Shown here: piece after piece, positions 24,338 to 35,860 of the stretch
Layout: each line of letters starts with the position of its first letter
Position numbering within the stretch: the first letter of the stretch is position 1
Assembly (NCBI GenBank): GCA_965153455.1
Contig: OZ234495.1
Span: 5,208,001 to 5,272,000, forward strand
DNA from: Sphagnum compactum
Taxonomy: Eukaryota > Bryophyta > Sphagnopsida > Sphagnales
DNA length: 64,000 bases
Direction of reading: 5' to 3'
Program-made: the position numbers and the translations under genes
Notes under the pieces: generated by a model
Told to the model about the DNA's origin: nothing
The model's input: only the letters and a program-made list of their open reading frames with translations
The model's database searches: none

Positions 24338-24512
24338 TGTGAAGCATGCACCTGGTAGTAACGTAAAGAGTACCGGGTTGCTCCGCCGGAGACTCCCCTA
24401 ATACAATTCCCACAGACGGCTGTACGTGTGCGACTCTTTCCTCATTGACAGTTTCAAGAAACGGTCCTCCATCTTCACTTCTCTCATTCACAGAAACCAG
24501 ACCCCTTGCCAT
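22383..24512 (-). CDS. pICln homologue (methylosome subunit, chloride-conductance-regulator-like)
   Basis: Exons on the minus strand: 24512-24352, 23884-23761, 23576-23423, 23103-23044, 22852-22755, 22439-22383. All are GT-AG with consistent phases, total 654 nt and 217 residues. Diagnostic segments in order: MARGLVSVN; HVQPSVGIVLG..EQPGTLYVTT; RLVWLSDEDVHKGYAVDFLS; MHAISRDEDAYPQPCIYSQ; an acidic stretch (GGGEDEDEEYEEDG); TEMRLVPRDASSLDHLFQ; LCDCAALNPDPEG; GDWFFNEDEV; and the C-terminal QDPRFEDADEEE. This is the PH-like fold plus acidic tails of pICln, which chaperones Sm proteins with the PRMT5 methylosome during snRNP assembly. Length is close to the family norm. The exon 2 donor is unusual (CAG|GTCCGC). 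An alternative acceptor 20 bases upstream of exon 6 would shift frame and destroy the conserved tail, so I used GCAG|CTTCTT. Intron 1 starts beside a 55-bp AG/CT tract. Earlier ATGs upstream in frame are not conserved. Confidence 0.92.
24281..24335. repeat. (AG)27 microsatellite inside pICln intron 1
   Basis: Uninterrupted AG repeat; on the transcribed strand it is a CU tract beginning about 16 nt after the exon 1 donor. Its position next to a splice donor could influence splicing through pyrimidine-tract-binding proteins, which is inference. A length polymorphism is likely. Confidence 0.95.
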
Positions 24513-24591
24513 TCTTTTCCCACCCCCTCTTCTCAGCAGTAGAAAACAAACACACAAGAGGCTGAAATGCGAAGAAGACCTCTGTGTTTGT

Positions 24592-24710
24592 GCGCGCGCG
24601 CGCGCGCGTCTCTGTCTCTATTTCTCCTGCGAAAAACAATCCCGAGCACCGAAAAGGTCAAAAATCACAGAAACACGTTAAAACATCTCTCTCTCTCTCT
24701 CTCTCTCTCT
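24592..24710. repeat. (GC)n and (TC)n microsatellites in the pICln 5' leader/promoter
   Basis: A 17-base alternating GC run at 24592-24608 lies about 80 nt upstream of the start codon; a TC run of 25 bases lies at 24686-24710. Alternating GC is a classic Z-DNA-prone sequence and CT tracts are frequent in plant core promoters. No direct evidence of function. Confidence 0.85.
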
Positions 24711-24799
24711 AGCAATTCTCTTAATTTCTTTCACAAAACCCAGAACTTCTCGACGACAAAAACTGAACCACAAACAGGCCAGGGGTAGCGTCCTGCACT

Positions 24800-24871
24800 C
24801 CAAACCCTAATTCTGCAATTCTGCGTTGTTTGCAGTTCCTGAACTTCAAACCCTAATTCTGCAAACCCTAA
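24800..24871. promoter_or_regulatory. Telo-box cluster upstream of pICln
   Basis: Three AAACCCTAA motifs (24802-24810, 24848-24856, 24863-24871) lie 290-360 bases upstream of the minus-strand start codon. Plant genes for translation and RNP assembly often carry such motifs in their promoters, which fits an snRNP assembly factor. Two further telomere-like motifs lie in intron 1 (about 23922-23935 and 24140-24150). Confidence 0.5.
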
Positions 24872-25230
24872 TCGCTCCGAATCATTTCTTAAAGTACCTA
24901 CCTTGTTTAGGAAAAGGTTTGGATAGGCCCCTTGTAGGGTTAAGGTGCCTCTCCTAAGACCCATAGGCTGTGAGGCACAAACTGAAAAGTCTGAAGGTAG
25001 GCCCTTCTACTACATGAAACCCTCTCATATTTTTCTATTACAGCCTGTCTGGGACCTCACATTATAGCATGTATGGTTAAGCGGAATAGGGTAAGATTTT
25101 TAACTCTATGCTAAGACCCAGGGTAGCGGGTGTTACCAAAATTAAAGGGCCTACAATGGGTCGGTTGTTGAGTCTAGCTCCACATTTTGGGAATGTCCCC
25201 CACCCACTGGGCCTTATCCATTGTAAAACA

Positions 25231-25590
25231 TGAACTGATCCTTATCATAAGCCTAAACATATGTAGTTCATGAGATATAGAAGTAGAAGCAATCATACAT
25301 GTATGTATTTGTACTATTGATGAGCAAGATGGACCTTATGCCTATACATAAAGTGTAAGATCCCTCATTTTTTTAGGAGGGCTATTTTCACACATATATA
25401 TAAGGTGCCCTCCAAAGACACTAGGTACTTGTCTAGGACCATGGGACCTTAAAGAAGGTTATGGGTTCAAACCCATTGTCATATAGGTGAAGGCCATGCC
25501 AACCTTCTACCATTGTGCTTGACTTGTGGGTGCTAACAATCTTGGTTCGGTCTACCGTTGTCCTCCAAAAAAATAAAAAATAAAAAATAT
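25231..25590 (+). repeat. Dispersed repeat copy A, with an A-rich 3' end
   Basis: Shares an ordered set of phrases with 32830-33035: AACATATGTAG(T/A)TCATGAG, then a CCTA(T/C)ACATA motif, then CCT.....TAGGAGGGCTATT and TATATAAGGTG. After 25400 copy A continues with GGGTTCAAACCC (25467-25478), a B-box-like sequence, and ends in an A-rich tail (about 25566-25590). This suggests a retroposed element, perhaps an LTR fragment joined to a SINE-like piece. Boundaries are approximate. Confidence 0.45.
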
Positions 25591-28500
25591 TAAGTATATT
25601 TCATGGATGAAGTTTTTGAAGGAAATTGAGCATAAAACAAAAGTTCCAAAGTTATATATGGTTTTCAAAGGGACATGCCAAAATACATCCAAGTGGATAC
25701 ATACATGTATGATGCATGCCAAAAGTTAACTTGTGAAATACTTGAACTATCACTTATTATGGTTTTCATTATGCATTTTATTAACACCCCAAAAGCTTAC
25801 ATTGGCAAATGATTTTTAAGACTCACCTAGGGCTTCAGAAGGGAGCAAGTTGTAATACAAGCTTTGCATGCAATTTATGATCATTGAATGCATAAAGGTT
25901 AAAAGTTATCATGTATACATAATTAGTTAACTTAAAAGCATCATCAATGCAACTTGTCAAATTCCCTTTCCAAAACCAACATTGATGCTGAGTTTGGAGC
26001 CTTGTTATTCAGAAGTGATAGCATATCTTTGCATTATACCAATGTGGCACAATACAATTTATCAAATCATTTGACACACTAAATGAAATAGCTTTGCCAA
26101 AATTCATTACATGTTTCCCTCGATTTGCATTGTCATGACTTGAGCAAGAAGACTTCCGATTTTCCTGTCAACAACCCTTTAAATTGATGCCCAACAAATA
26201 TACTAGAAAACGCTTTGCATTTGGTGAGTGAAGGGCATCTCAATCCATATTGTTTCTACAACCAAAGTGAGCGGGTGTAATGGGTCTCAAAATAGAGGGT
26301 GCTTTAACATGGGGCTCCATTGGAAAAAATGAAGTTACACCAACGTCCGGGTAATGTTCATTGGAACCACAGCTTGCCTATTGTAATTTGCCAATTCTAT
26401 TATGTAGCTGTGAGGTGCAGCCCAAATTATTTCAAAAACAATTTGAGACTTTGAAGTTTGAACAATCCCACTCCCAATAGAAGACTTCCAAAACATAATG
26501 ATAAACATGCTTCCTTTTGGCTCAACCATTCAGGTTGTTCAACTTTGGGCAAATTTTTGGGATAAAGTGTGGTGAGCAATTGGGAACATCTTGGGAAACA
26601 TTTGGGGAATTTGGGAGCATGTTGAAAATGCGTTAAGAACATGCTATGAAAACATTGGAAACTTGATGTCAACACATATGATTGACAATTTTATGTGCAC
26701 TTCATGAAAAGACATTGAGAACATCAAAATCTAGAAAATCTTCGAAAAACCTTTAAGAAAATAAACCTAAGCTTCTAAAGTGCATGCTTCATCACCTCAT
26801 TGATAGAGCAAGATTTAATATCCTAACAATATTCCTCACCCATTTATGCATAGACTTAATGTCTTTCACTGTGATTGCCAACTAGCTCCTAGTTGGTGAT
26901 TTGTTTGGTGAGTAATCAATTTATTTTAAAAGTTATGTTCAAGCCTGTGTTGGCTAGTTAAATTAACTTCTTTCAATAACTTATTCAAAAAAAATCACAC
27001 ACAATTTGTCTTTTTAAGATTCATTTCACTCACATGAACTTTCAAACTCATCTAATTCCTCCTCTTGAATGTATTATAAACTCTATCAATTTCACCAAAT
27101 CAAAAGGAATCTTGCAACCAACCCTTGCATCAATTGGTCAATTTGTATTCACAATTATCAACTTCTGTAGGTTATTTGATTGTAATCAACATCTCCTCAA
27201 ATTGGTGCGTACATTAACAAGGAAAAATATATTTTTAGTTTCAATTTGAAAACAAGTGAAAACACACTACGGTGTAAACAAAAAACTGTCATTGTTTGAC
27301 AATTTTTGATACTTGTGGAACTTTGATATATCATGGTGGATGTTTGGAAAACATTTTGTAACTAAAATTTCAATTAACGGTGGTTTACATCCTAATATAT
27401 CGTTGTATCATGAAATTGGAGCATATGAACAAATTAACTATTAATTGAAATACATTTTCACTTTGCAACTACCCTATCACAATGCTGCAATTGTAAAAAT
27501 GGATTATGAAGGACTAGATTTAATGGTAGTTTATCTATGAAATTTTGCACATGTAAAAAAACAACCATGAAGAAGAATCTTCTTCACTAAAATTTTCAAT
27601 AAATTATTTTTAAGTTGTGAAGTTCATATCAGATGTTTTAAAAACATTTGTTAGTACATTATGTTATAACAATGATGAAAATTATGATCTTTTTAAGTTG
27701 TAAAATGTTATTTTAGAGGATGTAAATGGGCGAAATGTTTTTTTTACCATGTTACATGAAAAGAATGGATTTTCAAAATTAATAAAAAATGGTAATTTGT
27801 TATAAAAATAGGGGTTCTAAATCAATGTTTATAAAATTATTGGTGTATTTTTACACAATGATAGAACTACCAATCAATTACATATTGATGGGTTTAATTG
27901 CATGTTTGAATCTCAAATTAATTACATGTGATCTTTAAAAAAATTCAAAATGAATGATATCTTACGTGTTACTTCTTTTAATATTATACATAATCTTAGT
28001 TTCCCCTAAAATTGTTTACACTATAGTGTGTTTTCATTAAAACCTATAATCCCCAATAAATGTTTAAATAAAAAGCCAATAATTGAGAACTCGTGTTTGT
28101 TCCACCACTCCAAAGGGCATTTGATATCTTTCACATTGATTTGATACCTTCAAACTATCAACAATTCCCATTAAAAATTTATTTCAAATGTTCATTGGTG
28201 CTTGCAACCATTTCAAAGATAATCAAACAATTGTCTTGATCAATGTTATCAACAAAAGAACTATCTACCTAAAATAATGGATGCAAACGTTGATAAGACA
28301 TTAAGAGCATAGGAAAAAGGGATTTTCTATCACACTCTTTAACTATGGTCACCTCTTGTTCATGATCAATAAAAAAGAAAATCAATTTAAAACTTCTGAA
28401 TCTAGGATCTCACATTAGAGCTAGCATATTATGAATTCTTTTTTCATCATATCTAGTCAAAAAGGAAAAGAAAGAAATAATGAGCTTACAAACTTCCTTT

Positions 28501-29900
28501 TTTATGTTCCTTGCAAAACTTCCCAATTCAATATCAAGGCTTGTATCATCATCAATGAAAGAATCCAAAACAAAAAGACAATTCATTTTTCTTTTAATTT
28601 AAGGTTCATGGATATGGTTGCATTTAGAGAATCATTAAACAATTATTAATCCTTTGATTGGTTTAAGACACAAATAGTGATAGTAAGAGACAAAATGTTT
28701 ACAATAATTTGTGATATATGCCAGGAGGAGGGTACACAACTAGTGACCTTAACACCAATCCACCTATTATAAAATAAAACAATAGATTTTCAAAATTAAA
28801 GAACTTCCTAAAACACTATTATTTTGTCTACAAACTTAACACAAATCAAATTTCCATCAGACATGTATTTTCTAATCTTACAAGTGTATTGAAGGTTTGT
28901 TATACCTATTGAATTTATAATTGTTTAATAACCATTACTATAGCCTGTTACTATTATTACCTATCATATTTAGTATAATTAGCATGCAAATTAAATGACT
29001 TGTGTAAGACAAATAATAACATATTTAGTTGTAAATTTGCGTGCACCTAAAACTTAACTGTAAGGACGAATCACAAATCCCATTTTCTTTTAATGATTTC
29101 ATTACCAAATGTTTTAGTTAGATACTTTTAACAAATTGAATGGGAAGATGATTTTTGACAACAAGAATACCCAAATTTTCCAAAAAACATTATGGTGTAC
29201 ATTATCATTTTATAAGGATCTATGGCACCAAAAAAGTTAGAGATTGCACTCCCATTTACTACATGCCTTTTTTTTGCAAAGTGTTTTTCCATTGGACTTT
29301 TCATGCTACTATTCACTTATTCTTCAAATTTATTTGCAATTAATCCATCGTCTACATCCACATGTTCATTAATACAACTATACCATTATTTTTGAAATAA
29401 GATAACAAAATTTTCCTCAACAATTGGTCTTTTAGTTGAAAATTGTAAAATACATTAAATTATTATAATAAATCACAAAATTTGCATCAATTGTGGGACA
29501 TCCACATCCACTATTGACCTATCATTAAAGTAGTAAGATGTTAACCACAATGAATTTCTACCATGGGGTATTTGTCAAACCCTTCCTTTTCAATTTTCTC
29601 AACCAATGAATCACATTTTCATTCATGAAAATTTCAAAACTCTTTTCCACATGAATTGATTCCATATTTCCAAAATTTGTTAATGGACCAAAGTTGAAAA
29701 ACCAAACAATTTAACATTTTTTTCAATTTTGGCAACTATAATTACTTAGTTTTAACAAACCATATACATGTGAAAAATGCAAGAAACTATAAGCATTTAC
29801 AAGTTCATCACTCGTTCTTTTCAAAATGGTGCATAATGTGAAAAAAAAGATGGTGAGGAAAATATGCAAAGTGCAAATGAAGGTCAATCCTTGTTTACAA
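25591..29900. other. AT-rich intergenic DNA, no gene seen
   Basis: Many short frames without domain signatures. The part at 26555-26660 contains repeated TTGGGAACAT/TTGGGAAACAT words, complementary to the GTTCCCAA repeat near 1.0 kb. Confidence 0.55.
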
Positions 29901-29922
29901 AGAAGGGCTTAAGGCATGCAAG

Positions 29923-30225
29923 TCAAACTAGTTGGTCCCTTCTGGGACCTGGAGTGGAGGTAGGCCTAACGCCGTCTTTTATTGACCCATCTTGCACAAG
30001 ACCTTCAATTCGAGAAGGCAGCAAGTCACCTACACTTTTATCTAACTAACCCAAGTCCTTAAAATAGAGAACAGAAAGTCTAAATGTGTATTCTTCCATA
30101 AGAAAATCTGTTCCCTCCTGTACCAATCCTGCTTCAAGAGGTGTGAAGGAGGAATGCTGGTAGTATTTGCCATCCAGTGGCCCTCCATTGTAGGCCCTGT
30201 CCGACTCTGCAGCTATCAAGTGCGT
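29923..30225 (-). CDS. Last two exons of an unrecognised gene
   Basis: Not assigned to a family. A minus-strand exon 30225-30124 follows a strong acceptor (GTGCTCTGCAG|ACG) and reads THLIAAESDRAYNGG, then PLDGKYYQHSSFTPLEAGL. A 78-nt intron (GTACAG...GGTTAG) leads in phase 0 to the terminal exon 30045-29923: LDKSVGDLLPSRIEGL, VQDGSIKDGVRP, TSTPGPRRDQLV, stop. Base composition and amino-acid content are clearly protein-like compared with the surrounding AT-rich DNA. A further open segment lies upstream at 30938-30809. No start codon or complete upstream exons could be fixed. It may be an intact gene with poorly visible 5' exons, or a 3' fragment carried here by a duplication or an element. Confidence 0.5.
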
Positions 30226-30808
30226 CTGCAGAGCACAAAGTCATGTCAGAAGGCTTTCCCAAAACAAATCAGGGGACTAAACCCAAAGCAAACATATGAA
30301 AGCAAAACAGACCAGCTGAGGATGACAGAAATACACTGACAAGCATTTCCGATCTAATCATGCAATAAGCATCTTCTAGGGTTTAGGACCCTGTACATGG
30401 CTAAGCCATTCCTAGGAGCACTAACCTAAACGTTGTCAGCTTGGGTCACTAGAGAGAGTCGACACAGACAGAGCGGATGATGATATTACACTCTTCCTCT
30501 GCAATATTACCTAGTTCATTACCTATTAAGAAGAGGTGAGGACTTCGAAAATTTCACATAGCCTGTTGTTTCCAGCAACTACAAACACACTGAATGATTG
30601 CTAGTCACAGCATGAGACTTGGAAAAAAGAACAGTACTAATTTGGAACAGTTGGACTATTTACAGGATCTTAACAGACTGTTGTTCTCTAACGTTGTAGA
30701 CCAAGCTGCCCAGAAAACTGAATACTACTTAGCCTACTACATGGGGGGGGGGTAAACTAGCCAGCAGCAGCTGCAAAATCACTGGCATACATAAGTCTTC
30801 TTCAGCAC

Positions 30809-30938
30809 CTGGACACTTTCTGCAACTGATGTCCACAGACATGTCTATGATGGATTCAATGATACAAATGAGATCGGAGGGGATTTTCACAAGAGCCCTA
30901 TGAATTATATGGTCTTGGACTTCTTGTGCAACTCTAGC
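30809..30938 (-). other. Possible upstream exon of the unrecognised minus-strand gene
   Basis: A minus-strand frame reads ARVAQEVQDHIIHRALVKI, then PSDLICIIESIIDMS and VDISCRKCP, and ends at CCAG|GTGCTG, a usable donor. The amphipathic helical character looks genuine. The exon phase (1) does not match the phase-0 start of the exon at 30225, so at least one more exon would be needed between them, and I could not place it. Confidence 0.3.
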
Positions 30939-31343
30939 TCACCTTTTTTTTTTACAAAATAAATATTGCTGCTAGTGAGAACCGGCATGTAGGTTGCAAT
31001 AGCCTGTCATTGTGCCCTTTATTAGTACCCAACATATTTATTAAAAAACAATTCCCCAATAACAGGGCAACACTAGCCTCAATGCCTTGATTGTTTCTAT
31101 AAAAAAGTTGTGGACTCTGAGAAACTTTTTCAAATTCCCATCCAGCAATTAAGTAGTTTCAATGATATTCAATCAGCCAACAAGGGCACAGTGACTTGAG
31201 AGCCTTTGGGTGAACCCAAGCTAGTCCATTTAAATTATTTCTAAACATTACAAATATCCCATGGTTAGACTAAATCAGGGTGTCTGAGTTCAGATTTAAC
31301 ATTTTTTGGGCTTAATATGGCCACTAAGAGGCCTCACTCAAAT

Positions 31344-31407
31344 GATGTCACGTGGCGCTCTGAAAATTTAGATTGCATTTTGAGCCCTCAGGCCTACCTC
31401 CACTAAA
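31344..31407 (+). repeat. 64-bp dispersed repeat, copy 1
   Basis: Identical except for two C/T differences to 38352-38415. It includes CACGTGG followed by GCTCTGAAAATTTAG and ends CTACCTCCACTAAA. High identity over 7 kb distance suggests a recently active element end or a segmental copy. The flanks differ. Confidence 0.85.
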
Positions 31408-31575
31408 GAAAGACGGTGAAACTCAGAAAACCATCAAATGGTTTTTTGAGTTTCAACCCACCCCCACTAATGCTAATGTACTTTTTGGCAGGTTTTTGTT
31501 GAATCTCACCCTGTGTATGACCAAGCTCAGGGAGCTAGTGTTGTGTTTTCCTGACTTTACGGATATCTCTATTGT
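31408..31575 (-). repeat. Inverted fragment of the hAT-like repeat family (copy 3)
   Basis: The reverse complement matches 41170-41300 and 45715-45870, sharing CTTGGTCATA.ACAGGGTGAGATT and ACATTAGCATT, and ending in a hairpin GAAACTCAGAAAACCA...TGGTTTTTTGAGTTTC at about 31412-31450. It is truncated on both sides. Confidence 0.65.
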
Positions 31576-31924
31576 GCTGCGTAAATACCAGAACCTGGGG
31601 ATGGGACGGAATTGAGGCACCTTGTCACCATTGACAAGAGAGAACCAGTACCCACCAGTGTTGCATGAAGGGTGGATGCTAATTGGTCGGTAAATAGTTT
31701 TCTGCTGGGTTCCAGTTCCATAGCTAACATGGGTGTGAGCTCAGTTGCTTTTTTTACTACCCACCTACTAGGTGCCTGATTGTTGGGTTGTTAGTTGTTA
31801 GTAGGTAGGTAGTAAAAACAGCCCTTAACTAATGTATAAAGTATAAACTACGAACCATCCACTTTGCTAATAGTCACTTAGTTTCTTAGGTATCTACAAG
31901 TTTACAGATAGGACCTGTATGTGA

Positions 31925-32050
31925 CACAATGGATTAACGTCTGGTTCACCTTGGTAATGTGTTTGAGGTTTATCCAGGACTCATCTGCAACTCAGGATCT
32001 GGTGGGTGCGGGTTCACTCTGGCCATAGCCATGGGCATTTTGTACTCTTA
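31925..32050 (+). repeat. SINE-like candidate with A-box and B-box resembling tRNA promoter
   Basis: TGACACAATGGATTAA near 31921-31936 resembles a tRNA A-box and GCGGGTTCACTCT near 32008-32020 resembles a B-box, with a suitable gap. No second copy or poly-A tail was found, so this stays a weak call. Confidence 0.2.
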
Positions 32051-32829
32051 AATACCCCCAAGAAGTGACTAGTTGTTTGGCCTAATTACTAATTAGTTAG
32101 TGGAAACTGGCAAGCGTTTCAACTCCAGCACCAATTTTTTTGTGATGGGCCAACCTCCGTCATCTCACAAATTGACGGCCCAATGAAAAAATCACAATCC
32201 GTGGACTCATTAATTATGGGGTTCCTATTAAATTTGGGAGGTTTTCCAAGGATCTAGAAGAGTAGACCCCATGCCCATTTACATACACTTTACAAAAAGT
32301 TGCTAAATAAAACAAAGTGTGCAAGTAATGTGACACAACCCTCTTTGTTATTACTAGGAATAAAATCTCTGATTAAGAGAATGACTTGTAAAAACTCCAA
32401 ATCCTTGTTGAAAACCACCTTTCAACTCGCATCTCATTTGCATGCAACATGTAAGTACTAACTCACCAAGGCAACTTGTCAAAACAATTTGAGGCACCAA
32501 TTTGAACAATCTTATTGGTCACAATTTTTTTGTTTCCTCCTATGAACAAGGCTGTGAACTTATTACAACATTTAATATTCTGTTTACTGAAGTTAACTCC
32601 TCAAAACAATTCAAGGGCCCTCATTCTGACAATCTGGTCAGCCAGATAAGTTTTTTTTTTCTATGCTAGGCACAAGCCTATTCCACAACCTTTTATATTT
32701 TATGATTTTTTTTATACTAATCTTATAACCCTTGTTTATATGCAGACAAGGTAAAAAACTAACCATTTTGTGGAAGGAAAATGTTTCACGCCTATGGGCT
32801 TTCCTCATAATAAAGCATGAGGCGAAGGT

Positions 32830-33035
32830 TATCGTGAACCTGAACATATGTAGATCATGAGGGGTAGGAGGGGAAAGGTTCTTACACCTATTTACTATGA
32901 ATGGGATGGGTCCTACACCTACATATAAGTCTAGGACCCATCCCACTCTTATGGTGTAATATCCCTGCACTTGCCTAGGAGGGCTATTCAGGTATATAAG
33001 GTGTCATCCACATAGCCTCTGAAATTTCTCCCAAC
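32830..33035 (+). repeat. Dispersed repeat copy B (related to 25231-25430)
   Basis: Contains AACATATGTAGATCATGAG, CTACACCTACATATAAG and CCTAGGAGGGCTATTCAGGTATATAAGGTG in the same order as copy A. The TATATAAGGTG tail looks like a core promoter of a retroelement LTR. Confidence 0.45.
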
Positions 33036-33459
33036 GTTCAGCTGTTCAATTTCATGACAAGTAGCATCAAGTTCATGCATTATTGTAGTGTAGGATACCA
33101 ACCCTATCTATATTGGATAGCATTTGTGGAAGAGTGCTTGCCTGGCCTGACGCATTGGAATCATTTTCCTGAGCTTTTTTTTTTTTTTTTTTTTTTCATA
33201 CTTTGTTTTTCAGAAGAATGCTTCATTTGCACGCTAGACCATGATGTAAGGATAATTTCTTCAACAAAAGTGGGTGTGGCCAAACTACATTAGCAAATTA
33301 CACAGCCAATTTTCTAAAAAAAAGTGGTGGTGGGCGGATGGTGGGGTAGGAAGACTGTCTCCACTCCATAGGGTGGATTTTCTTAGGTTTGCATAATGTA
33401 AAAAAACAAAAAGCATTGTATTGTTGAATTGTTGAATTTCTTTTAATATTATATGCCGG

Positions 33460-34240
33460 CCCATGTGGGCTTCATAAACTCTATTGGGTGCATGATGACT
33501 AAGACTAATCAAATGTCAAACCAACCATACAATTTCTAACTGCACCATTTATGCATGAAATCTATCGAGCCATCAACTTTGTGAACCAAGGAATAGGTCA
33601 CACTCCACTTCTATGCATGTTCATTCCTAGGCCACGCATGTTGATCAATCAAATGTCGAACCAACCATACAATTTCTAAGTACACCATCTATGCAGGCAA
33701 TCCATTGAACCATCAACTTTGTGAACCAAGGAATAGGTCACACTCCATTCCTCCCCCAATTCCTATGTCCAATTATTCAAGCACACGTCAAGCCAGCCCA
33801 TGTGAGCTTCATAAAATCTATTGGTTGCATGATGATCAATCAAATGTGGAACCAACCACACAATTTATAAGTTCACCATGTATGCTCGCAATCCATTGAA
33901 CCATCAACTTTGTGAACCAAGGAATAAGTTGCACTCCACTTCTATGCATGGTCATTCCTGGACCACACATGTTGAAACTAAAAATACGAAAAAATAAAAA
34001 CTTCTATAGTCTATTCAGGGAAATTCCTTATATATTTTATTAATTTTTAAAAAAAAAATCTTCGAAGTAATCGAATATGAAATATGAAGCTTACGAGTCA
34101 CACTCCATTTCTCCCCCAACTCCTATGTCCAATTATACAAGCACACGTCACTCTGGCCTATGTGGGCTTCGCAAAATCTATTGATTGCATGATGATCAAT
34201 CAAATGTGGAATCAACCATACAATTTCCATGCGCACCATA
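33460..34240 (+). repeat. Interleaved long tandem duplications
   Basis: Two unit types alternate. One is (A/G)TCAATCAAATGT(C/G)GAACCAACC...CAATTT with CCATCAACTTTGTGAACCAAGGAATA; it appears around 33510-33620, 33648-33750 and 33837-33940. The other is CTCCCCCAA(T/C)TCCTATGTCC with AAGCACACGTCA; it appears at about 33750-33835 and 34110-34205. Unit spacing is about 140-190 bases. Short open frames here repeat the same peptides and are not genes. Confidence 0.65.
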
Positions 34241-34249
34241 TGCATGGAA

Positions 34250-35505
34250 TTTTTTGTTGCAATTCATATACATACATATTGTGTATTTTTGAGACTTTTG
34301 GGCTATGTGGACAACTACTTGGTTGTTGCAAATTAGGTTGAAAGTTCTTTAAAAAATGGTTAATACTAGATCTCAAACTTTAAAAACATGACCATGTCAC
34401 ATTTCATGCATTGATATAGTTTAAAATTTTAACATCAAGATGTTTCACACATTTTCATGGTTGGTTTTCACACATTTTCATTTTTCTAGTATACAACATG
34501 TTTAAACCCAACCCAAGAATCCATTGATCCAATTGACTTTTCTAACTACATTTAAAGCCTCTAAGAAAAGAGATGTGACTTAACATATTCTATTTTTGTC
34601 CTAGGAAATTATGAAAAACCCATGAATTAACATATCTTATTTTTGTCTCATATGAAAGAAGTGAATGTTTTAACACTAGTGAAATTTAATATTGACCTCT
34701 CACAAAACCAATTTTTGTGATAGACTTTTTTTCATGTGACCCCACAAAAATACATCTAGTCAAATGTAATATCAGAAGCATGAACCATGCATGTTGCTAG
34801 TCATCTAGTAAATACTTTAGCAAAAGAAAACAACATGACTATCATATATCCAAACATGTTTTTTTTTGCATCAAATGAAATTTGAAAATAAATAAATAAA
34901 ATTCTAATGTTCAACCCATGAAAAAACACATTTCTCCCTTCCCTCCACATCCATATAGAGTTCTTCTTTGTATCATGAAGCATCAAACGACAAAATCCAT
35001 AAGCTTTTAAATATTTGTCCCCTACATCATAATGTTCACCTTCCCTAAAAGCCCTCTCTATCTTTCTTTCTCCCTTTCCATATAACACCGTAGTGAATTT
35101 CTTAACACTCTTTTGATCCCTACACAACCTACCCAAATTGTCCATGTCGATGGACAAAGCAAGAGCAATGATTTTATGAGAAATTGCACCATCAACACTT
35201 GTAAAAACCCTAGAGTAATCCTCATTAGCAATTTTTTTTCCATGTCACATAAAATTTGTGCCAACTTTAACCTCTTCCATATTTATAAAAACTTTCAAAA
35301 TGTACTACCCAAAAATGGATATTATAATTCAATAATAATACTAGTAGTATTAATAATAATAAGTGAATCATCATTTCATTTTCACTATATTACTATTATA
35401 GCATGTCTTGTGAACCAACCCACACAATGAACCAAGTGGAAGCTTCAACTTGTGGAAACTAAACCCAAGGCTTGCGACAATGAAAATAATCGTTTAAAAA
35501 GAATA
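34250..35505. other. Intergenic DNA, no gene seen
   Basis: A 118-codon minus-strand frame (34801-35157) has charged, protein-like stretches (GRLCRDQKSVKKFTTVL, GERKIERAFREGEHYDV). It could be a retroelement fragment, since it adjoins a gypsy integrase relic, but I do not recognise it. Confidence 0.4.
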
Positions 35506-35860
35506 ACATGGAGTTGTTGGAGGTCATTTTGCAACTAATATCATAACTCGCAAGATAATTCAATGCCAACTACTGGTGGGCAACTTGTTTCAAATATGTA
35601 ATTTAATGTTGTAGGATGTGATGCATGTTAATGAATAGGAAGTTTGATTACACTTAATTTAGCAAAATTGGTGACCACATTATTTGAAAAACCATTTATG
35701 AAATGGGGATTGAATTTTATCGGACCAATTAAATTTATTGGCATGTACACAAGAAATAGGTACATTTTGGTGGCAACCAATTATGCAATGCAATTGGTCA
35801 AAATAAAGGTGTTCTATAATAATATTGCAATTGTCACTCTTAGACTTTTATATGAATAAT
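35500..35860 (+). pseudogene. Ty3/gypsy integrase relic
   Basis: Around 35507 the frame reads GGHFATN, matching the zinc-binding start of gypsy integrases. From 35644 the peptide contains EKPFMKWGLNFIGPI and RNRYILVATNYAMQLVK, the conserved WGLDFIGP and YILVATDYATKWVEA motifs around the first catalytic Asp; here Asp is Asn in both DFIGP and TDYA positions. Stops interrupt both sides. The element is dead and truncated. Confidence 0.75.

Noticed and set aside
25460-25485. tRNA gene suggested by GGGTTCAAACCC
   Set aside because: No cloverleaf could be formed around it; only a B-box-like piece of a repeat.
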